A stretch of DNA of 44,628 nt from an uncultured SAR86 cluster bacterium (GTDB taxonomy: Bacteria > Pseudomonadota > Gammaproteobacteria > Magnimaribacterales > D2472). The stretch is taken from positions 1 to 44,628 of the forward strand of contig CAJQGX010000004.1 of NCBI GenBank assembly GCA_905478035.1. Direction: 5' to 3'. Of this stretch, positions 8,543-17,562 are shown one piece after another (position 1 is the stretch's first letter; every line of letters starts with the position of its first letter). The notes under the pieces are model-generated. The model did no database searches, had not been told where the DNA came from, and saw only the letters and a program-made list of their open reading frames with translations. A program made the position numbers and the translations under genes.

Positions 8543-9818
8543 TAAATCAATCACTGAAATAGTTAACAAAAATTTAAAAACTAGATATAAAAAAGAGGCT
8601 AGATTTAAAAAATATGGACAGCTAAGTATTTTTTTAGCTGTAACATTTTTATTTATTTTCTTTACTAGCATTATTTCGAAAGGCTATTCAGCTTTTTACC
8701 AGGCAGAAATCTTTTTAAAAGTTGATCTTAATCAAGAATATATAGATCCAGATAATACAAATGATTTAGAAGAGATTAGATACAGTGATTTTGATGGAGT
8801 TATAAATGAATCTTTATATTCCTTATTTCCACAGATAATAAAGAGATCGGATAAAAGACAACTAAGAGATTTGATGAGCTCTGGGGCATCAATTACAGTT
8901 CAACAGCTTGTTTTAGATGATCTTTCATTAATTGGACAAACTATAAACATATGGTTGCCTCTAGATGATGAGGTCGATATGTTAATAAAAGGAAACATAG
9001 ATGTTGATCTGCCTGAGCAAGCAAGAAGAATATCAGATATGCAAATTAATTTTATTGAAATACTTCAGAAAAAAGGCCTTATAAAAAACAAATTCAATAA
9101 AAATTTATTTTTATCTGGCGATTCAAGAGAATCTGAGCAAGCAGGTATTTTGGGAGCCTTTGTAGGCTCTGCACTTATGCTAACTATTACTTTTTTAATT
9201 GCGTTTCCTCTTGGAGTATCTGCAGCAATATATTTAGAGGAGTTTGCTCCAAAAAATAAATTTATAGATTTTATTGAAGTAAATATAAATAACTTAGCGG
9301 CTGTGCCGTCAATTATCTATGGTTTGTTAGGTCTTGCAGTATTTATAAATTATGCTGGTATGCCGCGTTCCGCACCATTAGTTGGAGGGTTAGTTTTAGC
9401 ATTAATGACTTTTCCAGTTATTATTATTGCTGCAAGAGCTTCATTGCAGTCTGTACCACCTAGCATTAGAGATGCTGCTTTGGGAGTTGGTGCTTCAAAA
9501 ATGCAAAGTATATTTGATCATATTCTTCCCTTAGCATTACCTGGCATTCTAACTGGTTCTATTATTGGAATGGCCAGAGCATTAGGTGAATCGGCACCTT
9601 TGATTATGATTGGCATGGTCGCTTTCGTAGTTGATATACCAACATCGCCTTTAGACTCATCTGCAGCACTACCTGTTCAAGTATACCTCTGGGCAGATTC
9701 GCCTGAAAGAGGTTTCGTTGAAAAGACATCAGCTGCAATTATGGTCTTATTAGTGTTTTTACTTCTAATGAACTCACTAGCAATATGGTTAAGAAATAAA
9801 TATGAAATTAAATGGTAA
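8535..9818 (+). CDS. pstA: phosphate ABC transporter permease PstA
   Basis: Second permease subunit of the phosphate importer. Residues 1-200 are an N-terminal extension with one membrane segment (about 27-48) and a large polar domain probably facing the periplasm, a form of PstA with a DUF3333-like front end. The permease part begins around residue 210 ([22 protein letters not shown]) and holds [17 protein letters not shown] and the EAA loop [30 protein letters not shown]. The matching N-terminal extensions in PstC and PstA suggest the two periplasmic parts work as a pair, perhaps docking PstS; that is inference. Its end touches pstB. Confidence 0.92.
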   Translation: MSNKSITEIVNKNLKTRYKKEARFKKYGQLSIFLAVTFLFIFFTSIISKGYSAFYQAEIFLKVDLNQEYIDPDNTNDLEEIRYSDFDGVINESLYSLFPQIIKRSDKRQLRDLMSSGASITVQQLVLDDLSLIGQTINIWLPLDDEVDMLIKGNIDVDLPEQARRISDMQINFIEILQKKGLIKNKFNKNLFLSGDSRESEQAGILGAFVGSALMLTITFLIAFPLGVSAAIYLEEFAPKNKFIDFIEVNINNLAAVPSIIYGLLGLAVFINYAGMPRSAPLVGGLVLALMTFPVIIIAARASLQSVPPSIRDAALGVGASKMQSIFDHILPLALPGILTGSIIGMARALGESAPLIMIGMVAFVVDIPTSPLDSSAALPVQVYLWADSPERGFVEKTSAAIMVLLVFLLLMNSLAIWLRNKYEIKW

Positions 9819-9823
9819 TAAAT

Positions 9824-10636
9824 ATGAGTAATAATGAATTTAATAATTTTAAAACAGTTGGAAATACTAAAACCTCTAATGAGGTAGTCATGTCAGTTGA
9901 AAACTGCAATGTTTTCTATGGAGACAATCAAGCTTTAAATAATATTAATATTGATGTTGGTAGATCTGAAGTTTTAGCCTTAATTGGTCCTTCGGGTTGT
10001 GGAAAATCAACCTTTCTTAGATGTTTAAATAGGTTAAATGACACTATTGACTCATGCAAAGTTACTGGAAAGATACATTTAGAGGAAGAGGATATATATT
10101 CAGGTGAAATTGATGTAGTCATGTTAAGAGCAAGAGTTGGAATGGTATTTCAAAAACCCAACCCATTTCCAAAATCTATATATGAAAATGTGGCTTATGG
10201 TCCAAAAATACATGGCATTACTACCTCTAAACAAGAATTAGATGAATTAGTAGAAGTGTCATTAGAAAAGGCAGGTTTATTAGATGAGGTTAAAGATAGA
10301 ATACATACACCAGGAACATCTCTCTCAGGTGGTCAGCAGCAAAGACTATGCATAGCTAGAGCGATTGCCATTAAACCAGATGTTATATTAATGGATGAGC
10401 CTTGTTCCGCATTAGACCCAATCGCAACAGAAAAAATTGAAGATTTAATTAATGAGTTAAAAGAAAATTATGCGATTGTCATGGTTACTCATTCTATGAG
10501 CCAAGCTGCAAGAGTATCTCAAAGAGCTGCATATTTTCATTTAGGTCATTTAGTTGAAGTTGGCGATACTAAAAAAATTTTTAATAATCCGGAACATGAA
10601 CTGACTAAAAATTATATTTCAGGCAGAACAGGTTAA
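9824..10636 (+). CDS. pstB: phosphate ABC transporter ATPase PstB
   Basis: ATPase that drives phosphate import. It has Walker [10 protein letters not shown], the Q loop [21 protein letters not shown] typical of PstB, signature [14 protein letters not shown], Walker [14 protein letters not shown] and the switch His in VTHSMSQA. The open frame also allows ATG at 9812, overlapping pstA. I prefer 9824 because the context AATATGAGTAATAA is the same as at the pstA start and conserved sequence begins well after it. Last gene of the operon: no phoU, phoB or phoR follows, and the next gene is on the other strand. Confidence 0.93.
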   Translation: MSNNEFNNFKTVGNTKTSNEVVMSVENCNVFYGDNQALNNINIDVGRSEVLALIGPSGCGKSTFLRCLNRLNDTIDSCKVTGKIHLEEEDIYSGEIDVVMLRARVGMVFQKPNPFPKSIYENVAYGPKIHGITTSKQELDELVEVSLEKAGLLDEVKDRIHTPGTSLSGGQQQRLCIARAIAIKPDVILMDEPCSALDPIATEKIEDLINELKENYAIVMVTHSMSQAARVSQRAAYFHLGHLVEVGDTKKIFNNPEHELTKNYISGRTG

Positions 10637-10649
10637 ATAAAGATTCGTC

Positions 10650-10820
10650 TCAAATCTTTCGAGCTTCTTCAGGAAGCATAACTGGAATACCGTCCTTTAT
10701 AGGATAAGCTATACCAGCTTCTCTTGAGATTAATTCATTGGCTTCTTTATCATATTCTAACGCTCCTTTTGATACAGGGCATATAAGAATATCTAGAAGT
10801 TTTTGGTCTAACATTGTCAT
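10650..10820 (-). CDS. Trm112-family small protein (YcaR-like)
   Basis: A 56-residue protein on the minus strand. [30 protein letters not shown] and [13 protein letters not shown] follow the Trm112/YcaR pattern from end to end. In other organisms Trm112 proteins activate methyltransferases; in bacteria the partner is mostly unknown. Only one cysteine of the usual CPxC pair remains (C14-P-V-S), and the two C-terminal cysteines are absent, so this version probably does not bind zinc. CP-x-S/T-KG forms are common in proteobacteria. A second in-frame Met at codon 3 is an alternative start. The stop lies 13 bases from the end of pstB, tail to tail. Confidence 0.88.
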   Translation of the reverse strand: MTMLDQKLLDILICPVSKGALEYDKEANELISREAGIAYPIKDGIPVMLPEEARKI

Positions 10821-10896
10821 AATTCTGAAGTATACAATAGGATTTATATTGTTTATATATGTTATTGTACTTACTCAAATTATAGAATAATTAATC

Positions 10897-11658
10897 ATGG
10901 ATCATTTAAAGTTAATAGCATTAAAAGATTTTCCCTTAGTTAAGCCTCTTGATAATTTGTCCACCTTAATTATTGAGTCTATAAAATTAAATAAAATTGA
11001 TATCGAAGACGGTGATGTAATTATCATTGCTCAAAAAGTTGTTTCGAAAGCTGAAAATAGATACAAAAATATCAATGATGCTATTCCAACTGATGAAGCT
11101 ATTAAATTGGGGCAAGATCTCAAAAGAAATCCAGGTTTTATGCAAATTATTTTAGATGAGTCATCAAAGATTTTAAGTACGGATAAAAATGTTATTTTAG
11201 TCGAGCATAAGCTTGGTTTTATTAATATCAATGCAGGCCTGGATAAATCCAATATTGATCAAAAAGAAAATAATGTATTACTTCTTCCTAAAGATCCCTC
11301 AAAGAGTGCAAATAAACTTCAAGAAGATATTGCCAAAGATACTCAAAAATCTATTTCAGTAATTATTACTGATTCAATGACACGACCATATAGATCGGGC
11401 GTAACGAACTTTGCTCTAGCAAGTTCAAATATTCAAAGTCTTATTGATTTAAAAGGGGAGAAAGATATCTACGGAAATATTTTAAAGAGTACAGAAATAG
11501 CAATTGCTGATGAGCTTTCTGCTGCTGCTGGAATTTTAATGGGGCAGGGAAATGATGCCAAGCCAGTTATTATTGTCAAAGGGTTTGATAGAGACAAATA
11601 TTCAAAAAATGATGCATTTGATCTAATAGTTAATGAAGAAGATGACTTGTATCGATAA
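10897..11658 (+). CDS. CofE-like F420-0:gamma-glutamyl ligase homologue
   Basis: Homologue of CofE, which adds glutamates to the deazaflavin cofactor F420-0 using GTP. The family blocks are present: DGDVIIIAQKVVSKAENR, VILVEHKLGFININAGLDKSNI, LLLPKDPSKSANKLQ, VIITDSMTRPYRSGVTNFALASSNI, DLKGEKDIYGNIL, and IAIADELSAAAGILMGQGNDAKPVIIVKG. The length (253) matches stand-alone CofE. No other F420 gene (cofC, cofD, fbiC) is visible here, so the product may glutamylate another substrate or act with genes elsewhere. The gene is divergent from the Trm112-like gene with 76 bases between, and is followed after 31 bases by a small membrane protein. Confidence 0.85.
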   Translation: MDHLKLIALKDFPLVKPLDNLSTLIIESIKLNKIDIEDGDVIIIAQKVVSKAENRYKNINDAIPTDEAIKLGQDLKRNPGFMQIILDESSKILSTDKNVILVEHKLGFININAGLDKSNIDQKENNVLLLPKDPSKSANKLQEDIAKDTQKSISVIITDSMTRPYRSGVTNFALASSNIQSLIDLKGEKDIYGNILKSTEIAIADELSAAAGILMGQGNDAKPVIIVKGFDRDKYSKNDAFDLIVNEEDDLYR

Positions 11659-11689
11659 CTTTAATTAGATTCTCTATTATAATTGCCCT

Positions 11690-11884
11690 ATGAAATTATT
11701 TAGCAAAGAATCAATTATTTTTTATAGTATTCTGGGTGCTTTCACTGGATTTGTTATTGCGCCGTTTATAAGAAGTTTAATGGATTACTCAACTCCAGTA
11801 GAGTTACTAATTACAACTTGTTTTATCATCCCTATGTATATTATTGCAAAAAGATTGTTGCTTAAATTTTTTATAAACAACTAG
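11690..11884 (+). CDS. small two-pass membrane protein, unknown
   Basis: I do not recognise this 64-residue protein. It has two hydrophobic segments (about 9-27 and 38-56) joined by a short loop and basic residues at both ends (MKLFSKE and AKRLLLKFFINN), the pattern of a small inner-membrane protein. It starts 31 bases after the CofE homologue on the same strand, so it may be cotranscribed. Its stop codon shares four bases with the stop of the convergent glycerophosphodiesterase gene. Confidence 0.6.
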   Translation: MKLFSKESIIFYSILGAFTGFVIAPFIRSLMDYSTPVELLITTCFIIPMYIIAKRLLLKFFINN

Positions 11885-12612
11885 TCGTCAAGAAGTTCAG
11901 TCAATAGTTTGGGCGTGTCAGTAATAATTCCATCCACATTCATGTTAATAAGTTTTTTTAATGTTTTCTCATCATTAATTGTCCACACCATTATCTTCAG
12001 GTTTCTGCTTTGAACAAATTTAATAAATCTTTTAGTCACAACTTTTATTCCATGTGAATAAATTGGAACTTGAAGACAATCTCCCGGTATTTCTCCTTTA
12101 AACAAACCAAAGCTCGCTAAAAGTAATTTAGCTACTTCTTTAGGACCCATAGAGAGACACATCTCTGGATAATTTTCTTTAACCTGTTTAAGTCTATTGC
12201 TATTAAAGCTCGCTATACAAACTCTTTTTTCTGCATTATTTTTTTTAATAACTTCAAGTGCAGGAATGGCAACTAAATCAGTTTTTAGATCAATTTGAAA
12301 AAATAATTCTGGAAATTCTTTTAAAGCAGTATCTAATTTGGGGATAGGGTGGTCATTGAATATTCGCATTTTATCAATCTCGCTAGAGGTAATAGAACTA
12401 AAAATGCTGTTTATACCTGTGATTCTTTCAAGAGATTCATCATGAAAAATATATGGTATTCCATCTAAAGAAACCTGAACGTCAGTTTCTATATATTTAC
12501 ATCCAATTGACTGAGCATATGCAAAAGATGCCAGTGTATTTTCATAAGACTCTATTGATCCGCCTCTATGTGCTAGTACGGCTAACCCTGAATAATTTAG
12601 ATATGGTTTCAT
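11881..12612 (-). CDS. ugpQ: glycerophosphodiester phosphodiesterase
   Basis: Hydrolyses glycerophosphodiesters, the deacylated remains of phospholipids, to glycerol 3-phosphate and an alcohol. It shows the GDPD catalytic set: H15-R16-G, E24-N25-T, E42-x-D44, and H57-D, followed by the barrel strands FFQIDLK and IMVWTIND and the ending VDGIITDTPKLL. There is no signal peptide, so it should be cytosolic like UgpQ. With 243 residues it is a normal bacterial length. Recovering phosphate and glycerol phosphate from lipid head groups would fit the neighbouring phosphate-uptake genes, though no Pho box was seen before it. Confidence 0.9.
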   Translation of the reverse strand: MKPYLNYSGLAVLAHRGGSIESYENTLASFAYAQSIGCKYIETDVQVSLDGIPYIFHDESLERITGINSIFSSITSSEIDKMRIFNDHPIPKLDTALKEFPELFFQIDLKTDLVAIPALEVIKKNNAEKRVCIASFNSNRLKQVKENYPEMCLSMGPKEVAKLLLASFGLFKGEIPGDCLQVPIYSHGIKVVTKRFIKFVQSRNLKIMVWTINDEKTLKKLINMNVDGIITDTPKLLTELLDD

Positions 12613-12677
12613 CAGGACTCATTGTATACATTATTGATGTAAAATGAATAAACAGAAACATCACTTTAAAAATTATT

Positions 12678-13790
12678 TTGAATAAATTTGATTCTATAAG
12701 ACCCTATCAAGACCAAGAAGTTAATAGCACTTTAAGAAAGTTGGCTTTTGATAAGGATATTGTGAATACCATTATTGATACGAAATCATATCCCTTAATC
12801 AATAAATTACCTTTTTCTAGAATGCTTATTTCATTAATGTTATGGATAAGAGTGAGAAAAATAGAAACCATTAGAGAGTATCAAGATATATTTGAGGGCA
12901 TAGTTAATAATATTGTTCAAACCACAATAGATAATTTTTCAGTTTCAGGTATTGATAATCTTGATAAAAATAAATCCTACTTGTTTATATCAAACCATAG
13001 AGATATTACTTTAGATTCTGCTTTATTAAATTTAACTCTGCATCAAAATGGATTTAATACTACTAATAATGCTGTAGGTAATAATCTTCTTAGTGAAAAA
13101 TGGGCCTCAGATTTAATGAGGCTCAATAGAAGTTTTATTATTGATAGAAGTGATAAGTCAAAAAAAGATATTTATAAGAGTTTATTTTTAGCATCTGAAT
13201 TTATTTCCATGTCTTTAAAAGATAAAAATGAATCTATTTGGATTGCACAAAAACAAGGCAGATCAAAAGATGGGATTGATTTCACGGATCCGTCAGTTTT
13301 AAAAATGATTCATTTATCAGATCGTAAGACTAATATAGATGAATTTTTTAATTCCTTATCTGTAGTGCCTATCTCTATCTCTTATGAAAAAGACCCAAAT
13401 GATTTACTTAAGGCAAAAGAACTCTATTTAACATCTATGAATACAGAATATACAAAAGAACCCAAAGAAGATTTGCAAAGCATTGCTGATGGAATTACCG
13501 GTGACAAAGGCAATGTTCACTTATCCATTGGAGAAGTTATACATTTCGATGATAATTGCTATGAAGCATCCGCAAAATTAATTACAGATCAAATTAATGA
13601 TCTATATAAATGCCATGCAACAAACGAGGCTGCTTGCGTAATTCAAGGTCTACCATTAAATGAGTCAAAATTTTCTGAGGAAGAAATTGAAAATGCTATG
13701 TCCTATTTAAAAGAAAGGCTGCACTCAGTTGAGGATTCAATGCAACCTTTCTTCTTAAAGCAGTATAGTAATTCTAACTATAAGCTGTAG
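12678..13790 (+). CDS. PlsC-like lysophospholipid/glycerophosphate acyltransferase
   Basis: An acyltransferase of the PlsC/PlsB fold, probably acylating a glycerophosphate or lysolipid during membrane lipid synthesis. The catalytic box is NHRDITLDSALL, a variant with His and Asp five residues apart, followed by the glycerophosphate-binding block IWIAQKQGRSKDG (the EGxR-type motif) and VVPISISYEKDP. Length (370) is larger than simple PlsC; the added N-terminal 90 residues and C-terminal helices suggest the cytosolic family seen in several marine and Bacteroidetes genomes. The start is TTG at 12678; no in-frame ATG precedes the conserved region. The 3' end overlaps the convergent ammonium transporter by 13 bases. 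Confidence 0.8.
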   Translation: MNKFDSIRPYQDQEVNSTLRKLAFDKDIVNTIIDTKSYPLINKLPFSRMLISLMLWIRVRKIETIREYQDIFEGIVNNIVQTTIDNFSVSGIDNLDKNKSYLFISNHRDITLDSALLNLTLHQNGFNTTNNAVGNNLLSEKWASDLMRLNRSFIIDRSDKSKKDIYKSLFLASEFISMSLKDKNESIWIAQKQGRSKDGIDFTDPSVLKMIHLSDRKTNIDEFFNSLSVVPISISYEKDPNDLLKAKELYLTSMNTEYTKEPKEDLQSIADGITGDKGNVHLSIGEVIHFDDNCYEASAKLITDQINDLYKCHATNEAACVIQGLPLNESKFSEEEIENAMSYLKERLHSVEDSMQPFFLKQYSNSNYKL

Positions 13791-15061
13791 CCTTGCTCAT
13801 TGTGCTCACTCATATCTAGGCCTATTTCTTCATCTTCTAAAGAAACTCTTACTTCAGTTATTAATGAGATAAGTTTCAAAGTAAAGAAAGTTGCTATGGC
13901 TGTCCAAGAACAAATAATAATAATTCCTTGCAACTGAATTAAAAGTTGATCAATAGCCCCAGCCTCAGATATCCCTGATGAACCAGATCCAAGAAAACCA
14001 TCAGGATTACCTACGAAACACAACATTATAATACCCAACATTCCACCAACTCCATGCACTGGGAATACATCAAGAGAATCATCAATTTTAAAATATGATT
14101 TAACAGTTTGAGTAGCATAAAAACAAATAACACCAGCTAAAAAGCCTATCAAAATTGCTCCAGCAGGACCTACAGTTCCTGATGCTGGTGTAATTGTCGC
14201 AAGACCAGCAACCATACCAGTAGCTATTCCAATGATTGTTGCTTTTCCAGATTTAATCCATTCTATTGCCATCCATGAAAGAGCTCCTACGGCTGCACTT
14301 ATGTGGGTAACGAGCATAGCCATACCAGCTGAGCTATCTGCTGCAAGGGCACTGCCAGCATTAAAACCAAACCAACCTACCCACAGCATTGCTGCTCCAA
14401 TCATCACCATTGTTCTATTATGAGGAGGCATTGGTGTCTTCATAAAGCCGTTTCTTTGCCCGAGATAAAGAGCTATTACTAAAGCTCCAATACCGCAAGT
14501 TGCATGTACTACTAGTCCACCAGCAAAATCTATAACGCCAATATCAGCAAGATATCCACCACCCCAAACCATGTGACATGCTGGGAGATATACCAAAGTA
14601 AACCAAATTACAGAAAATAGGCACATGGCACCAAATTTCATTCTTTCTGCAAATGCGCCCACTACAAGAGCCGGTGTGATAATAGCAAATGTCATTTGGA
14701 ATGTTATAAATACTGTCTCTGGTACAGTGCCAACTAATGAATCTCTATTAACCCCATTTAAAAAAGCTGCACTTAGATCACCTATAAAATTTCCATCTCC
14801 TTTGAATGCCAAGCTATAACCATAAACAACCCAGCAAAGAGATATTAAACAAGCAATTGCAAAGCATTGCATAAGCACTGAGAGGACATTTTTAGATCTT
14901 ACTAGACCGCCATAAAAAAGTGCTAAGCCAGGTAAAGTCATAAACAACACTAGTGCAGTTGATGTAAGAATCCATGAGGTATCTCCGCTATTCAAATCAC
15001 TTGCAAACAAAGCAGGAACAAATAACAAACTTAGGTTAATAGTAAAGAATTTTTTCAACAT
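13778..15061 (-). CDS. amt: ammonium transporter, Amt family (second copy)
   Basis: Inner-membrane channel for ammonium. After a cleavable signal peptide (MLKKFFTINLSLLFVPALFA) come about 11 membrane segments with the family signatures ALFYGGLVRSKNVLS, FAERMKFGAMCLFSVIW, DFAGGLVVHATCGIGALV (first pore His) and FPVHGVGGMLG (second pore His). The tail EDEEIGLDMSEHNEQGYSL is the conserved cytosolic end that PII proteins contact. I place the start at the ATG at 15061, which has a good GGGAGA seven bases upstream, rather than the TTG at 15073 that lies before it. It is read from its own sigma-54 promoter (15103-15118) and is clearly different in sequence from the other Amt gene, so it is not a recent duplicate. 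Confidence 0.94.
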   Translation of the reverse strand: MLKKFFTINLSLLFVPALFASDLNSGDTSWILTSTALVLFMTLPGLALFYGGLVRSKNVLSVLMQCFAIACLISLCWVVYGYSLAFKGDGNFIGDLSAAFLNGVNRDSLVGTVPETVFITFQMTFAIITPALVVGAFAERMKFGAMCLFSVIWFTLVYLPACHMVWGGGYLADIGVIDFAGGLVVHATCGIGALVIALYLGQRNGFMKTPMPPHNRTMVMIGAAMLWVGWFGFNAGSALAADSSAGMAMLVTHISAAVGALSWMAIEWIKSGKATIIGIATGMVAGLATITPASGTVGPAGAILIGFLAGVICFYATQTVKSYFKIDDSLDVFPVHGVGGMLGIIMLCFVGNPDGFLGSGSSGISEAGAIDQLLIQLQGIIIICSWTAIATFFTLKLISLITEVRVSLEDEEIGLDMSEHNEQGYSL

Positions 15062-15102
15062 AATATCTCCCAAAAAAATATATATTATTTAGTTATATAG
15101 CA

Positions 15103-15118
15103 TGCAATTTATATGCCA
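15103..15118 (-). promoter_or_regulatory. sigma-54 promoter of the downstream amt gene
   Basis: On the minus strand the sequence TGGCATATAAATTGCA fits the -24/-12 consensus TGGCAC-N5-TTGCA with one mismatch and the required GG-N10-GC spacing. Transcription would begin about 11 bases downstream and leave a leader of about 30 bases before the ATG at 15061. A GGTGCA half-site of NtrC type lies upstream at about 15147-15152, but its partner half is poor. Confidence 0.8.
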
Positions 15119-15151
15119 CTTAATCTAAAAGACGTTGATTAAAATCGGTGC

Positions 15152-15187
15152 AAAAGAAAAGGAGTTGCTATTTTGGGTAGCAACTCC
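15152..15187 (-). terminator. rho-independent terminator of the porin-glnK-amtB unit
   Basis: GGAGTTGCTA (15161-15170) pairs perfectly with TAGCAACTCC (15178-15187) around a 7-base loop. On the minus strand the stem is followed directly by TTTTCTTTT, a classic intrinsic terminator. It separates the glnK operon from the sigma-54 promoter of the second amt gene. Confidence 0.85.
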
Positions 15188-15198
15188 TTCAGGGGACA

Positions 15199-15231
15199 TA
15201 AATAAGGTTATTAGGGGGGGGACCTTATTTA
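15199..15231 (-). other. second hairpin with a G8/C8 loop after amtB
   Basis: TAAATAAGGT (15199-15208) and ACCTTATTTA (15222-15231) form a perfect 10-pair stem. The 13-base loop contains eight consecutive G on the plus strand (15214-15221), C8 in the minus-strand RNA. It lies between the amtB stop and the terminator, where it could protect the 3' end of the message. Confidence 0.6.
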
Positions 15232-15242
15232 CATTTTAAAAA

Positions 15243-16475
15243 TTAGAATTCTGGATAAGCTTCGACTCCTATCTCAGATTTATCTAAACCTTGGTACTGT
15301 TCTTCATCTGATGCTCTAATTGGTAAGAAATTATTTATAACCAATATAGTTACCAAACTAGCAATAAATGTAAAACCAGCAATTGATATAACTCCAATAA
15401 ACTGTGTTACAAATGATGCATCATTTGATAATGGCACAACCATCACACCCAATATTCCTACTATGCCATGAGCAGATATTGCTCCAACAGGATCATCTAC
15501 CTTTAACGTTTTATCAAAGAATAAGATAGAGAAATATACCAGCGCACCACCAGCTGCACCTATTAGAACTGCTGATCCAGCAGTAGGGTCTAATGGATTT
15601 GCTGTTATAGCAACAAGCCCAGCAATTGCTCCATTCATAGCCATCGTTACATCCATTTTTCCAGTTAAGATTAAACTTATAAAAATAGCTGCAACAACAC
15701 CACCGGATGCTGCCATATTTGTATTTAAGAATACTTGGCTAACAGCTATAGCACTTCCTTCGCTAGCAATAGCTAGTTCAGAACCACCATTAAAACCAAA
15801 CCAACCTAGCCATAAAATCCAAACACCAAGTGCTGCCATAGGTATATTTGAACCCGGCATTGGTAAAGATGTTCCATCTTCAGCATACTTTCCTTTTCTT
15901 GCGCCAAGAACTAGAGCAACTGCTAGAGCTGCTGCTGCACCACAAAGATGAACTGTACCTGAACCAGCATAGTCTGAATATCCCATTGTGTTTAGGAAGC
16001 CACCGCCCCAATTCCAATATCCTTGAATAGGGTAGATAACACCTGTTAAAACAATTGCAAAGATAAAGAAAGGTATAAGCTTCATTCTTCCTGCCACTGC
16101 ACCAGATACGATTGACATAGCTGTTGCAACAAAAACAACCTGGAAGAAGAAATCTGCTTGCTGAGAATACTCCATCCCGTAAGGTATACCTATCTCTTCA
16201 TTTGGTAATGAAGTTGATAATCCTAATGAGGCTAAGCTAAATTTAGGTAAAAAGCCCTCAATAAAAAAAGTGCTTGGGTACATAACCATAAATCCACAGA
16301 CTAAGTACATAATACAAGCTATAGAATAAAGACCAATATTTTTAGTTACGATTTCTGATACATCTTTTTTTTGAACTAATCCTGCTTCTAGCATGGTAAA
16401 ACCAGCTGCCATAAACATAACTAGCGCACCTGCCATAACGGCATAAAATGTATCTAATGCGAATGCAATTTCCAT
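15243..16475 (-). CDS. amtB: ammonium transporter AmtB, glnK-linked
   Basis: Second ammonium channel, 410 residues, with no cleaved signal peptide. It has the Amt membrane segments and signatures GFTMLEAGLVQKKDVSEIVTKN, YWNWGGGFL, DYAGSGTVHLCGAAAALAVALVLGARKG (first pore His), WLGWFGFNGGSELA and DPVGAISAHGIVGILGVMV (second pore His). The cytosolic tail DEEQYQGLDKSEIGVEAYPEF is the conserved element engaged by GlnK. ATG at 16475 follows AAGGAG. It starts only 10 bases after glnK, the standard glnK-amtB pairing, so GlnK presumably blocks this channel when nitrogen is sufficient. Two hairpins follow its stop codon. Confidence 0.95.
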   Translation of the reverse strand: MEIAFALDTFYAVMAGALVMFMAAGFTMLEAGLVQKKDVSEIVTKNIGLYSIACIMYLVCGFMVMYPSTFFIEGFLPKFSLASLGLSTSLPNEEIGIPYGMEYSQQADFFFQVVFVATAMSIVSGAVAGRMKLIPFFIFAIVLTGVIYPIQGYWNWGGGFLNTMGYSDYAGSGTVHLCGAAAALAVALVLGARKGKYAEDGTSLPMPGSNIPMAALGVWILWLGWFGFNGGSELAIASEGSAIAVSQVFLNTNMAASGGVVAAIFISLILTGKMDVTMAMNGAIAGLVAITANPLDPTAGSAVLIGAAGGALVYFSILFFDKTLKVDDPVGAISAHGIVGILGVMVVPLSNDASFVTQFIGVISIAGFTFIASLVTILVINNFLPIRASDEEQYQGLDKSEIGVEAYPEF

Positions 16476-16485
16476 TTTTTACTCC

Positions 16486-16836
<351 letters not shown>

Positions 16837-16844
16837 TTAAAAAA

Positions 16845-17435
16845 TTAAAGGCTTGCTGAAATAGAAAAGACAAGTGCGTCTTCATCAGAACCATAACCAC
16901 CATCTTCAAAGTCTGTGTAAGCAAGACCACAGTCATATGATCCACATGTGAACCCATAAGAGATAGCTATATTATCTCCATAATCATCATACTCACCATA
17001 TGAAAAGCCTAATGCGCCTAGTGCATATGATATTTCTGTGTAATCAGGTGCTCCACTTTGTCCTAATGCAAATGTTAGGCCTAAATCACCATAACTTAAT
17101 CCAACTACCACTTCTTCAAAATCTAAACCTGTTTCATTTTTAGGATAATCAAAAGCTACATAACCTAGATCAATACCTAATGAGCCTAATTCAAACCCAT
17201 ATCCGAAGTAATAATCTAATTCACTTCCTGCACCATCGTTAAAATTAACATTAGAACCCCAGATGCCTGCATAGAATCCACTTTCATCTTCAAAATCAAA
17301 ACCACCTGACATTGCAGGACCATCTGTTTGAGTCATTCCTCTCCAAATATAGTCAGATGCAAAACTTACGTTTGCACTAACTGCAGCAAAAGTTGGAAGA
17401 GAGATTAAACTCACCAATAATAATAATTTTTTCAT
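16845..17435 (-). CDS. TorF-family putative outer-membrane porin
   Basis: A predicted outer-membrane beta-barrel of about 196 residues. A signal peptide (MKKLLLLVSLISLPTFAAV) is followed by the family opening VSANVSFASDYIWRGMTQTD, then alternating strands rich in Gly, Tyr and Asp, ending with an aromatic-poor SISASL. It resembles the TorF/TIGR02001 family often found in marine gammaproteobacteria. The ATG at 17435 has AAAAGGAG just upstream and gives a clean signal peptide; earlier in-frame ATGs do not. Position as first gene of the porin-glnK-amtB unit, right behind a sigma-54 promoter, suggests it admits a nitrogen source across the outer membrane; that role is inference. Confidence 0.82.
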   Translation of the reverse strand: MKKLLLLVSLISLPTFAAVSANVSFASDYIWRGMTQTDGPAMSGGFDFEDESGFYAGIWGSNVNFNDGAGSELDYYFGYGFELGSLGIDLGYVAFDYPKNETGLDFEEVVVGLSYGDLGLTFALGQSGAPDYTEISYALGALGFSYGEYDDYGDNIAISYGFTCGSYDCGLAYTDFEDGGYGSDEDALVFSISASL

Positions 17436-17481
17436 TTTTACTCCTTTTATAAAAAAATAATTCATATTCACTTATACCTAA

Positions 17482-17497
17482 TGCAATTAACATGCCA
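17482..17497 (-). promoter_or_regulatory. sigma-54 promoter of the porin-glnK-amtB operon
   Basis: On the minus strand TGGCATGTTAATTGCA matches the sigma-54 -24/-12 consensus at every conserved position but one, with exact GG-N10-GC spacing. The expected transcript start is near 17471, about 35 bases before the porin ATG. The site is almost the same as the one before the other amt gene. Confidence 0.82.
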
Positions 17498-17562
17498 ATA
17501 TGAAATAGTTTTATGAAATCTAATTAAAAGATATAATTATTAAAAATTTATAAGGGGATATG

